Source: Cylindrodendrum hubeiense (lineage: Eukaryota > Ascomycota > Sordariomycetes > Hypocreales > Nectriaceae). From it: a stretch of 53,620 nucleotides of DNA. Where the stretch lies: contig JAANBB010000227.1 in the NCBI GenBank assembly GCA_014621425.1, positions 1 through 53,620 on the forward strand, read 5' to 3'. This document shows, piece by piece, positions 10,018 to 20,543 of this stretch; the stretch's first letter is position 1; each line of letters begins with the position of its first letter. The notes beneath the pieces are model-generated. The model was not told the origin of the DNA. It was given only the letters and a program-made list of their open reading frames with translations, and made no database searches. Made by a program: the position numbers and the translations under genes.

Positions 10018-11751
10018 TCATGTCAGACTAACATTGTGACAAAGCGGTGCTACAAAACAAGCCCAGTCATTAAAGCCGCTCGACAGTAACGAGCTGTTCC
10101 GACTCGAAGCCGACAACCTTGCAGACTCCCTTTTCTTCCAGATTTTCTCAATAACTGTTCTCGTTCGCTGTATATTGAATAGAGATCCCGAGAGTTGCTC
10201 TAGGGCGTAAAGAATGAATGGACGAGCATAAGAAGGAACATCGCCCTTGTCTTCATCCTCAGTCGTCCATTCAAGCTCTTCCTCCGGATCAACCTGGCAT
10301 GCTGCCATGAAGAGCGGCCATGCTAGCCCTGACTTGACACCCAGATGCAGCAGGTCATACACAAGTCGGAGAATACTCTGCACCCTATCTCGGATGGTTG
10401 GTGTCAATGGCGTTGTATTCCCCAAGGCTGCATGTAGATATAGATCCACAGTGAGCCTTTTCAACTCCACGCACCGCTGTAGCACACCATTGTCGACTGT
10501 GTCGACAGCAATCCAGCCTAAATTTGGCTGCTGAAGAAGCTCATGGAGCTGTAATCGCTGACGGTCAAGCTCCTGGCTCTCGTCATGCGATGGAGTACGA
10601 CGATGGTACTTCCAACTCAGCTCAGCAATGACACTGATGATACTGACAAGGTGTGGAGAGCATCCCATCCAGAGATCCACCTGACCTTCCTGAATACTCC
10701 AAAAGTCATTTCCGAATATCGGCTCCTCTCCACATGCTGTTCTTCCCATAAGATCGCAAAAGGCAAAAAAGCGCTCAGCAAACTGGACGACTGGTTCCCA
10801 ACGGTTCTCTAGCTGACTGGCTGGCACATCTATTTCAGCCAAGGACAGTTGTTGCTGTCGCCTTCGGAAGGACATGAAGTTTCGAGCGCCGCGGAGATGA
10901 ACAACCCAATTGCTATCGCCGTCTTTGATAAGCTCAGTCTGGCATAGAAGCATCATAAGCACGAGGGCTTTTGGGTCGACTGCAACTTCGTCCGATGTCT
11001 TAGATGATAGTAACGTTCGTAATGAGCGCAATGCCAGTCTCGAGTAGCTGAGTGCAGTTGGATTGAAAGAGCTGTCGAAGCGGGCCCGATGTGAAGCAGC
11101 GAGGCCGAGCAAAGCGTGTAGAAGATCGGAAGAAGAGGATGAGAGAGCAAAGGGGAATAGTAAGGCTGAGAATGGAGATCCGGGTGCGTAGTTGGCGCAA
11201 GGAACAGTGAGGGGGCAAACTCGGTGTAGATAGTAAGACACAAGATGCGGGTCCATCTGATGTAAGTTTTCCAACAGAGGATCATGTAGGGGCCGGGATA
11301 ATGAGCCTGAATCTATAGTGCTTCGATGGAGTATTCTGCCAATGCTGGGCGTGCTGCGACGTGATGAGGGGATGATTGGTAGTTGATCTTCCTCATGATC
11401 ATCCTCCCTCGTGTCTTCGAAGTCGCATAAGGACCAGTTCAGAAATCCAGACTGGTGAACATACGGAATCCTTCCAAAGCCAGGCCTATCGATGACCGAA
11501 ACCGGCTGCTTGGTTGGAATCCCTCCCGCTTTTGACCACACCCCAGTTCTTCCAAAGGCGCGGCCTACATGTCTGTAGTCAGCCTCCCACTTGAGAACCA
11601 CCAAAAAGGCACAGTCGGAATAGCCGCGAGACGTGCAGGGTCCACAGCTAGGCTTGGCCTCGTCGCAGTGAATCTTACGGAGGCGGCAGCGCTGGCAGCC
11701 GTGGTGGCTCCGTTGGGATGCTGGCTTGGCGGCGGACTTCTTCCGTGGCAT
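10018..11751 (-). CDS. Zn(II)2Cys6 transcription factor
   Basis: Uninterrupted frame of 577 residues. Residues about 19-47 form a binuclear zinc cluster: CQRCRLRKIHC followed by DEAKPSCGPC and a last cysteine after TSRGYSD, with basic residues in the first loop. This is the DNA-binding domain of fungal Gal4-type regulators. The remaining sequence is largely helical and leucine-rich, like the fungal-specific regulatory domain (Fungal_trans_2 type is my best guess). The protein would be nuclear. It lies between the peptide transporter (convergent) and a Pth11-like gene (same strand), so it may control neighbours, but no target site was identified. Confidence 0.9.
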   Translation of the reverse strand: MPRKKSAAKPASQRSHHGCQRCRLRKIHCDEAKPSCGPCTSRGYSDCAFLVVLKWEADYRHVGRAFGRTGVWSKAGGIPTKQPVSVIDRPGFGRIPYVHQSGFLNWSLCDFEDTREDDHEEDQLPIIPSSRRSTPSIGRILHRSTIDSGSLSRPLHDPLLENLHQMDPHLVSYYLHRVCPLTVPCANYAPGSPFSALLFPFALSSSSSDLLHALLGLAASHRARFDSSFNPTALSYSRLALRSLRTLLSSKTSDEVAVDPKALVLMMLLCQTELIKDGDSNWVVHLRGARNFMSFRRRQQQLSLAEIDVPASQLENRWEPVVQFAERFFAFCDLMGRTACGEEPIFGNDFWSIQEGQVDLWMGCSPHLVSIISVIAELSWKYHRRTPSHDESQELDRQRLQLHELLQQPNLGWIAVDTVDNGVLQRCVELKRLTVDLYLHAALGNTTPLTPTIRDRVQSILRLVYDLLHLGVKSGLAWPLFMAACQVDPEEELEWTTEDEDKGDVPSYARPFILYALEQLSGSLFNIQRTRTVIEKIWKKRESARLSASSRNSSLLSSGFNDWACFVAPLCHNVSLT

Positions 11752-12102
11752 GTCGACGAGAGATACGGGTGATGAATTAGGGGCTCACTCTGTACACAGG
11801 TTTATAGTACCAGGTAGCTGAACTCTTAGCTTTCCAGAATATCCCAGGATGCAAAGGTGGTTGGACAGATGGAAGTGGGGTTGAGTGAGGCGGTTTGGTG
11901 GGAGAGATAAGGTGTTTAGTGAGTGGGTCCGCAGTACAGTGTGCATACCTTTTGACACTCTTGATTGGAGGAACTACGGATACTCAGCGGGGAATCCCAG
12001 ATATTTCCCATCATCGATAAATTAATAGGCCTCGTGTTATGGTTGCGTTCACTGCATCATTCTAGTTAAGTACTCTCAACATTACAGCCCTTCGCGTGTT
12101 CC

Positions 12103-13614
12103 CTAGACCGTATGATAAACCTTCGTGACGACGCCTAATTCCGAATTGTTGGCGGACTTGCCCTCGTTTAGGCTGCCTGGTGGGCTGTCACTTATTGAGA
12201 ACATGCCGTCGCCGAGTCCATTTTGCCCATATTGTGGTGATATATGTCCGTCCTTGATGCCCACTTCTTCACTCGTAATATGCACCTCGTTCTTTTGGTA
12301 AATCTTCAACGGGATGCCGTGGCCCGAATTAATCTGCTCCTGACTCTCCGACGGGCTTATGTCCTCTGGGTCATGAGCGGTTCCAGATCTCGTTCTCCTT
12401 TCCTCGCCCGTACGGCTGCCGAGGTTTCCATAGGCAGATCGCAGCCGCGTGGGTCCGTCGCCGGTGCGCTGGCCTGAAGACTTGCCGTACTTGGCGTGGA
12501 ATGATCCAAGTCTAAACATGCGCTGCAGTAGTGTCCAGGTGAAGGGGAGATTGGCGGTGATGATAGCTGTTGAGACCTCACGAATGTACCAGTAGATCCA
12601 TTCAGAGCCGTAAGGAATGGCCAAGCTGTAGTACTTGCTGAGAGCGGCTGCTAAAATCTATGCCCAAGGTGTTAGTTGAGGATTTTGCAGCTATACTCAA
12701 GCGGCGTGGCTTACTGTGAATGCACCTAGGAGAAAGACGGCGACGAGGACGATTTTCCTCTTCAAAGGCAGCTGTGATTGGATGAACACCGGCATAGGAA
12801 GGGCAATGATCAGGATGTCAGTAGATATATTGAGGACGGCATTAGTGATCATGTGATTTGTTTCAGCTGAGCAGTTGACTGAAGGCGCGAATTAGCATTA
12901 TTCGATTACCAGTCCAGGTTAACTTACGGTCATCCGGAGGAACCTGCCAGTAGAAGTGGAAGGGTCGACACCATACTGCAAAGAACAGAATCTCCATAAG
13001 GACAAAGCTAAAGGCCACATAGCCAGCAACAATCTTTACCAGGTAGTTTTGTCTCAGGCTCGTACTATTGACATTCAAGTCAGTGCCCGACGACGCAGAT
13101 GACAGGTCAATGAGGATCAAGCGAAGGCACTTACGTCAGTCGACTGTACATGATCAACAAGCAGGCTTTTACGGACCAGATGGTGATCATCTGCATCTGC
13201 TCCGTGACGATGACCAATTTGGATCCATACGCCCTCTCTTTCCTGCTCTCTTCAGTGAGCACGATATGATCAGCCGGGTTGATGAGATTCGTAGGCACAT
13301 GGGTCAAAATTTTGACAACGACCAGTAGTGCGGTGTAGGTGACCTGCTGCGGTGATTAGAACAGCCGTCTTGGTGTGGAGGTGGGGTTGCGTACGATGGT
13401 GCCCATCATCAGATAATCATCGATACGCGTTCCTCTGAATGACCCATACAATAGCCTTCGGGATATCCTGGGCGGGTTGCGGGTCAGCGCACGTGGTGGC
13501 AGATGGCACAGGCCGATGGAGTCAAAGTTGAAGCGAACAAACGTACATTCGCGCTATGACCACAAGCATGGTCACAGCGTACCATATCCACAGCTCTGTG
13601 AGAAGCGCCGACAT
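12103..13614 (-). CDS. Pth11-like integral membrane protein (fungal rhodopsin-domain)
   Basis: Six exons can be followed from ATG at 13614 (MSALLTELWIWYAVTML) to the stop at 12103. Key joins: SRRLLYGSFRGTRIDDYLMM, then VTYTALLVVVKILTHVP, then SLRQNYLVKIVAGYVAFSF, then LNISTDILIIALPMPVFI, then SKYYSLAIPYGSEWIYW. About seven hydrophobic helices result. The pair CRPFHFYW and C-S-A-E (after VPPDD) and the late motif YIREVSTAIITANLPFTW are typical of the Pth11-like / DUF-rhodopsin family of ascomycete membrane proteins, often described as GPCR-like. The C-terminal 100 residues are polar and cytoplasmic (RTGDGPTRLRSAYGNLG). All introns have GT-AG ends. Family members are implicated in surface sensing, but most have no known ligand. 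Confidence 0.88.
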
Positions 13615-16600
13615 GGCTGCGGTTACTGGGAAGATGAGGGCTACAGGAGCGGCCAAAGTGGGGGAGAAGATGGCCAAACTTTACGAGACGAAAAAGAAAA
13701 GAAATAAGCGATGGCTGTGCTGCATGAGGATTTATGAAGGAAGATATGTCCACGCTTTTAGCGAGGCCAGGTCTGTTGTACTCAGGAAGTAGTACGGTAG
13801 GACGTAGTCCAGGCCTCCAGATATAAGCGTCTCCACCATGAACTCGACCAGTGGGCACCCCTTACGGTCGCACATCAGCAAGCTTGTGGCTGGTCTAGAT
13901 TCTGAGAAGACTCAAGCGCCTGAGCAGTGTGTGAGTTGAGCGTGGAATAGTTCCGCTTCTGCCTCCTGGCCGTCATCGGCGACGCCAATGCAACAGAGTT
14001 GGCAAGCCTTAAGAGGCTCTACAGTCCACAATACAAGCGGCACAGCGATGCAGAGAAGGTCCAAGCCCATCAGATCATTCCGCACCTGCTTGGACGAATA
14101 GCTTGGCACGGGTTTTGCACATCCGGTACCCCTGGTGGATGGCTTGGATGGACCTCGATAAGCCATCCTTGGATGCCATTGCACTATCCAGGGCTTTCTC
14201 CGGGCTCCCGCGAGTCTGGTTCGAAACGGGGCTTAGTGCGCTAATCGCGATGGTTTCGGAGGTTTTGCGCTCTTGGGAGTGGCGCTCGGACGTGGCGCTT
14301 GTCCACTTTTCGCAATCTCGGAAAACGCTTCTATTTCGTGACACTGCCGCGTTCCGACGTGCTTAGTGGTTTGAGCGGTTTCGGATCGCTCTGACGAGGA
14401 ACCAAAGAAGAGCACTGTGAGACGCAGAGCTAGCGACAAGGAATCGCGTGAGAATTCGGAAGATTTGTGATCACGCCTGCTAGCGGGTGTTGGTCTCAAA
14501 ATGTTGGGGACCTTGGCAAGATAAGCTAATGATCCTAGGTGTTTTGTGTCTTTTTCGGACAGCTTTACTACGTCGTAGATATGACCATGCCACATGGCTG
14601 CAAGGGCACGCATGCAAGATAATCCTACTCGAGAAGGCGACAGAAAAAAACGGTGGTTTGCTTTGTTCCGTTGGATCCGCATCGCCGATCTGCCGCAGCT
14701 CTAGATAGCGTAGTGGTTATAAGGGAGCCCTGGCCCCTGCGATTGCTAGGGTGCTACGGATGGACATGGGGTAAACCATGGGCACTGATCAGCAAGCCCA
14801 TGTCGGCGATGTGAGTTGAAGGAGAAATACTCTCCTGCGGTGTTGGTTGACCTGCCAGGTTGACCTGCCAATTTGACCAACTTGGGAAGATATCCCCTGC
14901 ATCCGCGTCATGCACCTCGCCACTTTTTAGTCCCCGGCGCCACCCTTCCAATCGTGCTTATCATCCTCCAACTACCCCTTTTTCCTGTGATCTGTCCACC
15001 TTGGTCGAGTGCAGCCGTGTCCTGAAACATTATGCGGTGATAAGATGGTGTCGGGAAGATATCTACCACAGTAATGAGAGTGCTCTCCAATCCTAGATAT
15101 GCGTGATGCCATCCCCAATATTTTGGCAACTAGGGTCCTTGCCCCCCTAATCACTGTGGATGCGCGCCTATGCTATGCTTGATACCTATATTGCATCCCC
15201 TGCATCAAACGTTCAGACTCAGATCTGGCATTTTGCCGTCACTCCCCCCCTCCCCCCCCGTCCTTCTTTTGCTCTACTCCAATTTCTCTCCCTTGAACCG
15301 ATTCTTCTGCGACATCACGCAAGAGCATGCTCCCCAGCACGGGAAATATTCCTATAACATCTTTCCGTGCATGGTGTCTCACCATCAGTCGCAACCCTCC
15401 CAAGCCTGCGTCATGCTCTCAATCTCCGAGACAAGCCACTTTTCGCCCGTCTTGGTCCCCGGCCGGGCTCCATATGGAAAATCTAGCCAAGTTAGGCTCG
15501 CAGGCTACATAGTCCCCGGCCCCTGTTTCAAGGGCATGGTGTGTCAGCAACTATTTCAGTCTGCTTTATTATTTATGTCAACCTCTATTTCCTTTTCTCT
15601 GGCGCTTATCGAGATAATTAGGTAACGTAACTTGCTGACCTCCTGCTCTTTTGCATCTTATTGAGCTTTGATCTGCCAGGCAGTACCTAGCTCAAAGCGG
15701 TTCACAGTGTTGAAGTGCTGCAAGCGGTTTTGATGACGACACACGTGAGTGTATAGTGTAACCAGTTCTTCGATTGAATGAAAAAAGAAGAAAGGGGAAA
15801 TCGTATTAATACTGAAGTATTTAAGAACATCCATATTACGAGCATAAATCTTAGAACTTATCTCCCATAACGGCCGTACATAAAGACTGCTGTTTACTAG
15901 TGTAGGGTAGGTTGGGAGCGGGATGCCTAAAGAATACATACACACTCAGATTTATGGTATTAGTACGGTGTCTACTTGACTAAACGAGTGCATTATATTA
16001 GATAATATTTAGTCATGGAAATACGTAGGAGTTGGCTAGATCCAGGGAATTACCTTGTCTTAATTACGCAGATGCAGTTTATCTAGGATGTCCATATTTT
16101 GGTTCACTACAGATGCAAAGATTATAAATAGTATAATAAAATTAGACGAGAACTGTGCGTATGATTGTTATTGCTAGTTTGGGCCGCTTGATGGCACTCA
16201 AGGCCATGCATAGGTCGTAATATTCTACTACTTTCCCAGCGAATCTAAAGATTGTAAGGCTGGCCAGGTCTCGTTCCTCACACAAAACAGTGTAATACTA
16301 ATTGAAGGTAGAAAGGGTACCAAGACTTAATAGTATTCCAGATGGCATTCAACTAACCTTGGGCCCAGTATGATGAAAGATGTATTCAGCCTCGCTTGAT
16401 TCTAGGGATAAAGCATGTTATTTTCACAAATATAATACTACAGATGAAGTGTCAGAGCCTATGATCAAATGGAAGCATTAGAAAATATTTGTATCAACTG
16501 ATTAATTTGTCTGGAACTTCATGCAGTGCCTGACACATTCTAAAACAATATGGCAGACATGGGAATATACAATATTTGGATAAGAAGAGAACTAAAAGGC

Positions 16601-16750
16601 CTATTTCTGATTCCATCTGAACTAAAGCGCACTCTGCATTAAATATCACTGCTAACTTTATTGATACTTGGGAGAGGCTAGGCAACGCCCGTAATAGCAA
16701 CTGGATCTTGCTACACAAACATGCCACTACCTTCATAACCGTATCTCCAT
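13615..16750. other. 3.1-kb intergenic region
   Basis: No convincing gene. Frames here are short, overlap on both strands and lack domains. The part next to 13614 is the upstream region of the Pth11-like gene. A perfect 13-bp tandem duplication occurs at 14845-14870, and a C-rich tract (CCCCCCCTCCCCCCCC) lies at about 15244-15260. The last kilobase before 16751 is AT-richer and is the 3' flank of the sugar transporter gene. Confidence 0.5.
14845..14870. repeat. 13-bp tandem repeat
   Basis: GGTTGACCTGCCA occurs twice in direct tandem, followed by a degenerate third TTGACC. The block is bracketed by GTTGGT and ACCAAC, an inverted pair. It could be a cluster of regulator sites in the upstream region of the Pth11-like gene, but that is only inference. 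Confidence 0.6.
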
Positions 16751-18608
16751 CTACTCGTCGTCGTGCACATTGATAATCGTCTTCTTCCACTGGCGAGCCG
16801 GAACACGACGTTTGAACAAGATGTCGATCTCACGATAGGACAGACCCTTCATCTCAGGCAAGTAGAAGTATGCTAGGACCAAGCAAACAAAACCAGTGCC
16901 GCCCCAGACATATCCGCATTTGCCGCCAAGGTTACCGCCCTTTACTATGTCAGCAATTATTACTCCAAGGCTTCAGAGGGGGAAAGTTCCTACCGTTGGG
17001 TTGAGCATATAACTTGCGAGGAAGATGCAAGGAATGTTCACGACGTAGTAACAACCACGTCCGATTCCAGTCGTCAGAGGCCTCAGGCGAATGGCTGATG
17101 TCTCCCCAATGATAACCCACGAAGCGGGCGCAGGTCCTAGGGTAAATAAGACAGAGACGATGAGACCTAGAGACGCTTGCGCCAGGGAGGCTGCGTTCGA
17201 CTTGCCACACGAGGCCGCAATACCAAGAGCGACCAGTAAGACAACGTTGAAGCCGGAACCCCAGACGTAGATAGTACGTCGGCCAAGGTAGGTTGTTAGG
17301 ATCCAAGAAAGCATGACGAAAACGGTTTGCAGGGCTGAAGTGATGAGACCTAGGGCGAACGCAGTGTTCGTGCTCATACCGGCTTCTGCGCTTTGGATCA
17401 GCAAACATTCATCTGACTTAGCAATAATAATAACTTACGCTCGAAGAAGTATACAGCCTGGTTGGCAATAAGGTTACCCGTAAGGTTTTGGGCGGCGTAC
17501 ACACCACACACAATGAGGGTACGGTAGAGATCAGTGCCTTTGAACAGCTCCAAGTGGTTGGGCTCCTTTTCGGACTTCTCGAGGTCAATAGTACGACGCA
17601 TCATGGCCACAGACTCATGAGCGTTTTCAATCACCGACTTGCGTCCTAGGCGTCCAACTGAATGTGCTGCCTCCTCCAGACGCCCCTTTCGAACCAGCCA
17701 CCAGGGCGACTCGGGTGCCAAGAAGATGAGGATAGCGAGAGGGGTGGGGAACATCCATTGAAGCGCAATAGGAATCCTGGTGTCTCATTATTAGAAAAGG
17801 AGTTGTTTATTATGCGGGAGAGTACGAACCTGTACGCGGCCGGGTCCATCCTTTCGTTGTAATGGTAGGTGATGCCACCCACAATGATAGCTCCAATTGC
17901 CCAGAACATTTGCAGCATCTGGGTAGCAGGAGCTCTCAGTTTGATGGGCACGATCTCACTGCAGTATGCTGGTGCGTTGGCAATGAAAATTCCCCATGGC
18001 ACTCCCTCGAGAAGCTGGGACGCCAGCATAACTGGGAGCGAATTGGCAAAGTAGAAGACGAAGATGAAGGCATTGAGGAACATGAGGCCGGAAATGGTCG
18101 CCCAACGGTATCCGATACGGCTGGTGAGAGGGCCAGCGAGGCAGACGCCGATGATCGCACCAAGTGGCCCACCCATCTGAAGGGCAGACTGCCACTTCGT
18201 CTCGATAACCCATTTGTCCGTTGATTCATTGAATATGCCGTATTCTTCCGCGAACGCAGGTAGAGCGATAAAGTTTCCCATCAGGAAGACACAGTAGGAT
18301 TCCATAATCTGACCATGGTATTAGCGACGACTCCTTAATGGAGACAGTCAAAGTGGAGGGGGGAAGAAGCAGCTTACAATTGTGCAGGACATGGTGAAGG
18401 CCCAGAAGGTGGCCATAGGGTAAGCTCGAACGGCCTGCAGCACGCCCATGTTGTGCTCCGTGTTCTCTGCCTCAATTGCATCCGCCTTGTAGTCGGCGAC
18501 GTGCGCCTTCTCGTCAAGATCGTGATCGTGGGCATGTTCGAATTGAATGTCGTGCCCCGCGACCTCTGGGACGCCCCCAGGCGATTTTGAATCGACAGGA
18601 TTACTCAT
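16751..18608 (-). CDS. MFS sugar porter, alpha-glucoside/maltose permease-like
   Basis: Five exons (18608-18378, 18308-17830, 17776-17439, 17385-16994, 16939-16751) join in phase to 542 residues. The polar N-terminus (AENTEHNMGVLQAVRAYP) leads into twelve hydrophobic helices. Sugar-porter landmarks include GPLTSRIGYRWATI (the loop 2-3 motif region), PESPWWLVRKGR after helix 6, YLGRRTIYVWG, and LPEMKGLSYREIDILF near the end, matching the PETKG-type motif. The short ENTEHNMG-like N-terminal segment and helix pattern are those of the fungal MAL/alpha-glucoside:proton symporter branch. It would import maltose-like disaccharides at the plasma membrane; the exact sugar is inferred. All introns have GT-AG ends. 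Confidence 0.9.
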
Positions 18609-19349
18609 GTTGGCCGATGTTTACCTGAATGAATAATGTGTCTGGAAGTGGAAGACGATAATAATGGAGAAGAAGAAGCAAGAGTGCTTGGTGCAGCTTT
18701 TATAAGCTTTAATATTTCTCCCACAAAGCACGGGCTCCTCTCGTCCACAGCTGTGCCGTTTAGCGACCGATGATGTTGATCTTGGGCCGAACCACGTGCC
18801 ATTGGTGCGCGACGTGCCTCATACATGACCCCCTGACAGTTGCCCTTCACCCTGGTTTCGGTTTGATGATGCTCATTAGTGGCGGCTACCTTTCCCTGGG
18901 ACAGGTAGCATTGGAAGGATGTTTAGCCATCTGGGGTTCGTATATTCTCGTTCAGACGCACCTATCACAGATGCTAGCTTTACGAGTAGGCTGGTAGCAA
19001 AACAGCCTATCATTACTGAGACGGCCAAGCTTAGCCTGTGGATGTTCTAATTACCCCGCGGCTACCCCGCAGCTACCCCGGAACAAGACTAATTCTCCTC
19101 CATTCACACCACTATGGACGGTGCTACTTCGGCGTGGGTCCACGTTACATGCAAGGTTACATCCTAGTTCGGCCCTGATTTCCCCGACTTCCCCGACTTC
19201 TTTAATATCTCCACGCGGACAGTGTCGCATTCGCGTCAGTGATGTACCGAAAGATCAGCCCGCCCCGGATTCCGTAAGATTCGACGTCTAATCAACCATT
19301 GTTCTGGATTATAACGTTAATAAATAGATGTCAAGTCTATGTAAATGTT

Positions 19350-19556
19350 TCAGGACTTTGCCACGAGCTCAAAGGATAAAAAACCGTCTACTATAACAGG
19401 GATAATCAGCCACTGGACAAAATCAGGTACAAAGCGAGACACATTATCATCAAGACCAATCGACCCACGTGCAACATACTGAAGCGCGCCAATAATAATC
19501 AGCGGCGTTGAGACTGGATAATAGGGAAAAAAGAAGTCACCCGATATATCGATCAT
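19350..19556 (-). pseudogene. fragment of beta-lactamase-like serine hydrolase
   Basis: A 68-residue frame contains LQYVARGSIGLDDNVSRFVP, which resembles the segment following the SxxK active site in class C beta-lactamase/transesterase-like fungal proteins. The active-site serine motif and all the rest of the domain are missing on both sides: the fragment abuts the SDR remnant upstream and short noncoding sequence downstream. I read it as a truncated remnant. The match rests on a short segment. Confidence 0.35.
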
Positions 19557-20200
19557 TTAGTATTGGCCCCGGCCCCACGCCGTTAGCCGTACAGCCGCAT
19601 TTGGATGGTAGCTCCCACGCCGTGAGCCGCACAACCGTGCTTGGGTGGTAGCTCTCACGCCCAAACACGAATCATAGCATCGATGGCGCCCTTTGTGGTC
19701 GCGTGGAAGCCCTGCACTGGTTCCGGGGTGCGAGAGGACGCGGGCCGATGCACATGATACGCGACCCGCTGTGAACTGCGAACATATTTCCAGATGAAGT
19801 ATAGGGTGTGAGATGCAGCAGAGCAACTTGTGTACAGTAAGCAGAAAATAGCCGTGGCCATTCAGGTTCGTAGCCTTATCCCAGGATTCTGGGTCGTCTT
19901 CCCATCGCAGCGCCATAGGTATCCAGCCGGCATTATTGATGAGGATACCGATGCACCTGCACCGGCCACCGCAGCTGCCACCAGCGTCTTTGGTACATCC
20001 AGAGTGGAGAGGTCCGCACAATCAGCCAGCCATGGAGTCGTCAGATCTTACCCAACAGCATCACAATCTTCTTGTAGACCTTCGCAAGGATAGTCAAGCA
20101 CAATTTTTGCTCCGCGAGCGGATAGCTTCTTGGCAATAGCAGCATCAGTGTCAGAGCATGACCCGGATATTAGGGCTGTCTTGCCTTACCTGTTTGCGTT
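19557..20200 (-). pseudogene. short-chain dehydrogenase/reductase remnant
   Basis: Reading the minus strand gives pieces of a classical SDR: GKTALISG followed by SCSDTDAAIAKKLSARGAKI (cofactor region, with the TGxxxGIG glycines lost), a possible intron (GTAAGATC after DAVG), ILINNAGWIPMALRWEDD (the NNAG motif), and later ATTKGAIDAMIRVWA, the segment after the YxxxK lysine. The active-site tyrosine is gone (FHATTKGA), frames shift between pieces, and a 40-bp tandem duplication sits in the C-terminal part. It is a decayed gene, not functional. Confidence 0.65.
19574..19660. repeat. 40-bp tandem duplication inside SDR remnant
   Basis: CCCACGCCG at 19574 recurs at 19614, and CTCACGCC appears at 19654, giving about 2.2 copies of a 40-bp unit with a few differences (for example TTAGCCGTACAG against TGAGCCGCACAA). 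The differing sites are mostly transitions. The repeat duplicates codons of the SDR remnant. Confidence 0.75.
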
Positions 20201-20543
20201 CCAGTTGATGTTTTCCGCGAAGTCACAGGGGCTTGTTTTGAGATGGGACTAATGGTGATAATTGGCAATTTGTAGTGTAACTTTTGTGTGGTCCTCTTGT
20301 GGTAGTCTTGTAGTGGTATTAATAGGCCCGACGGAGAGCTGCTTGGATGGCTTTGCTAGTATCGGCCCTCAGGCTCTGATGGGAGTTGACCCTTGTAGCA
20401 TCCAGCATGATTAACTTTACTAAGACTCCACACACTATCGGTATTTTACAGCCCGTAGTCATAAATCTGACGCTCTGAGCCAGCTAGTTATAGCCGTCTA
20501 ACACAATAGTGCAAAATACATATCAAAGACGGATGCGTGCCCA

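Noticed and set aside
13912..14682. Overlapping frames of 80-150 residues on both strands
   Set aside because: No domains, no consistent splice joins and compositional character of noncoding DNA.
14700..14770. tRNA-like start with A-box resemblance (TAGCGTAGTGG)
   Set aside because: No B-box (GGTTCGANNC) follows at the right distance and no cloverleaf can be folded.
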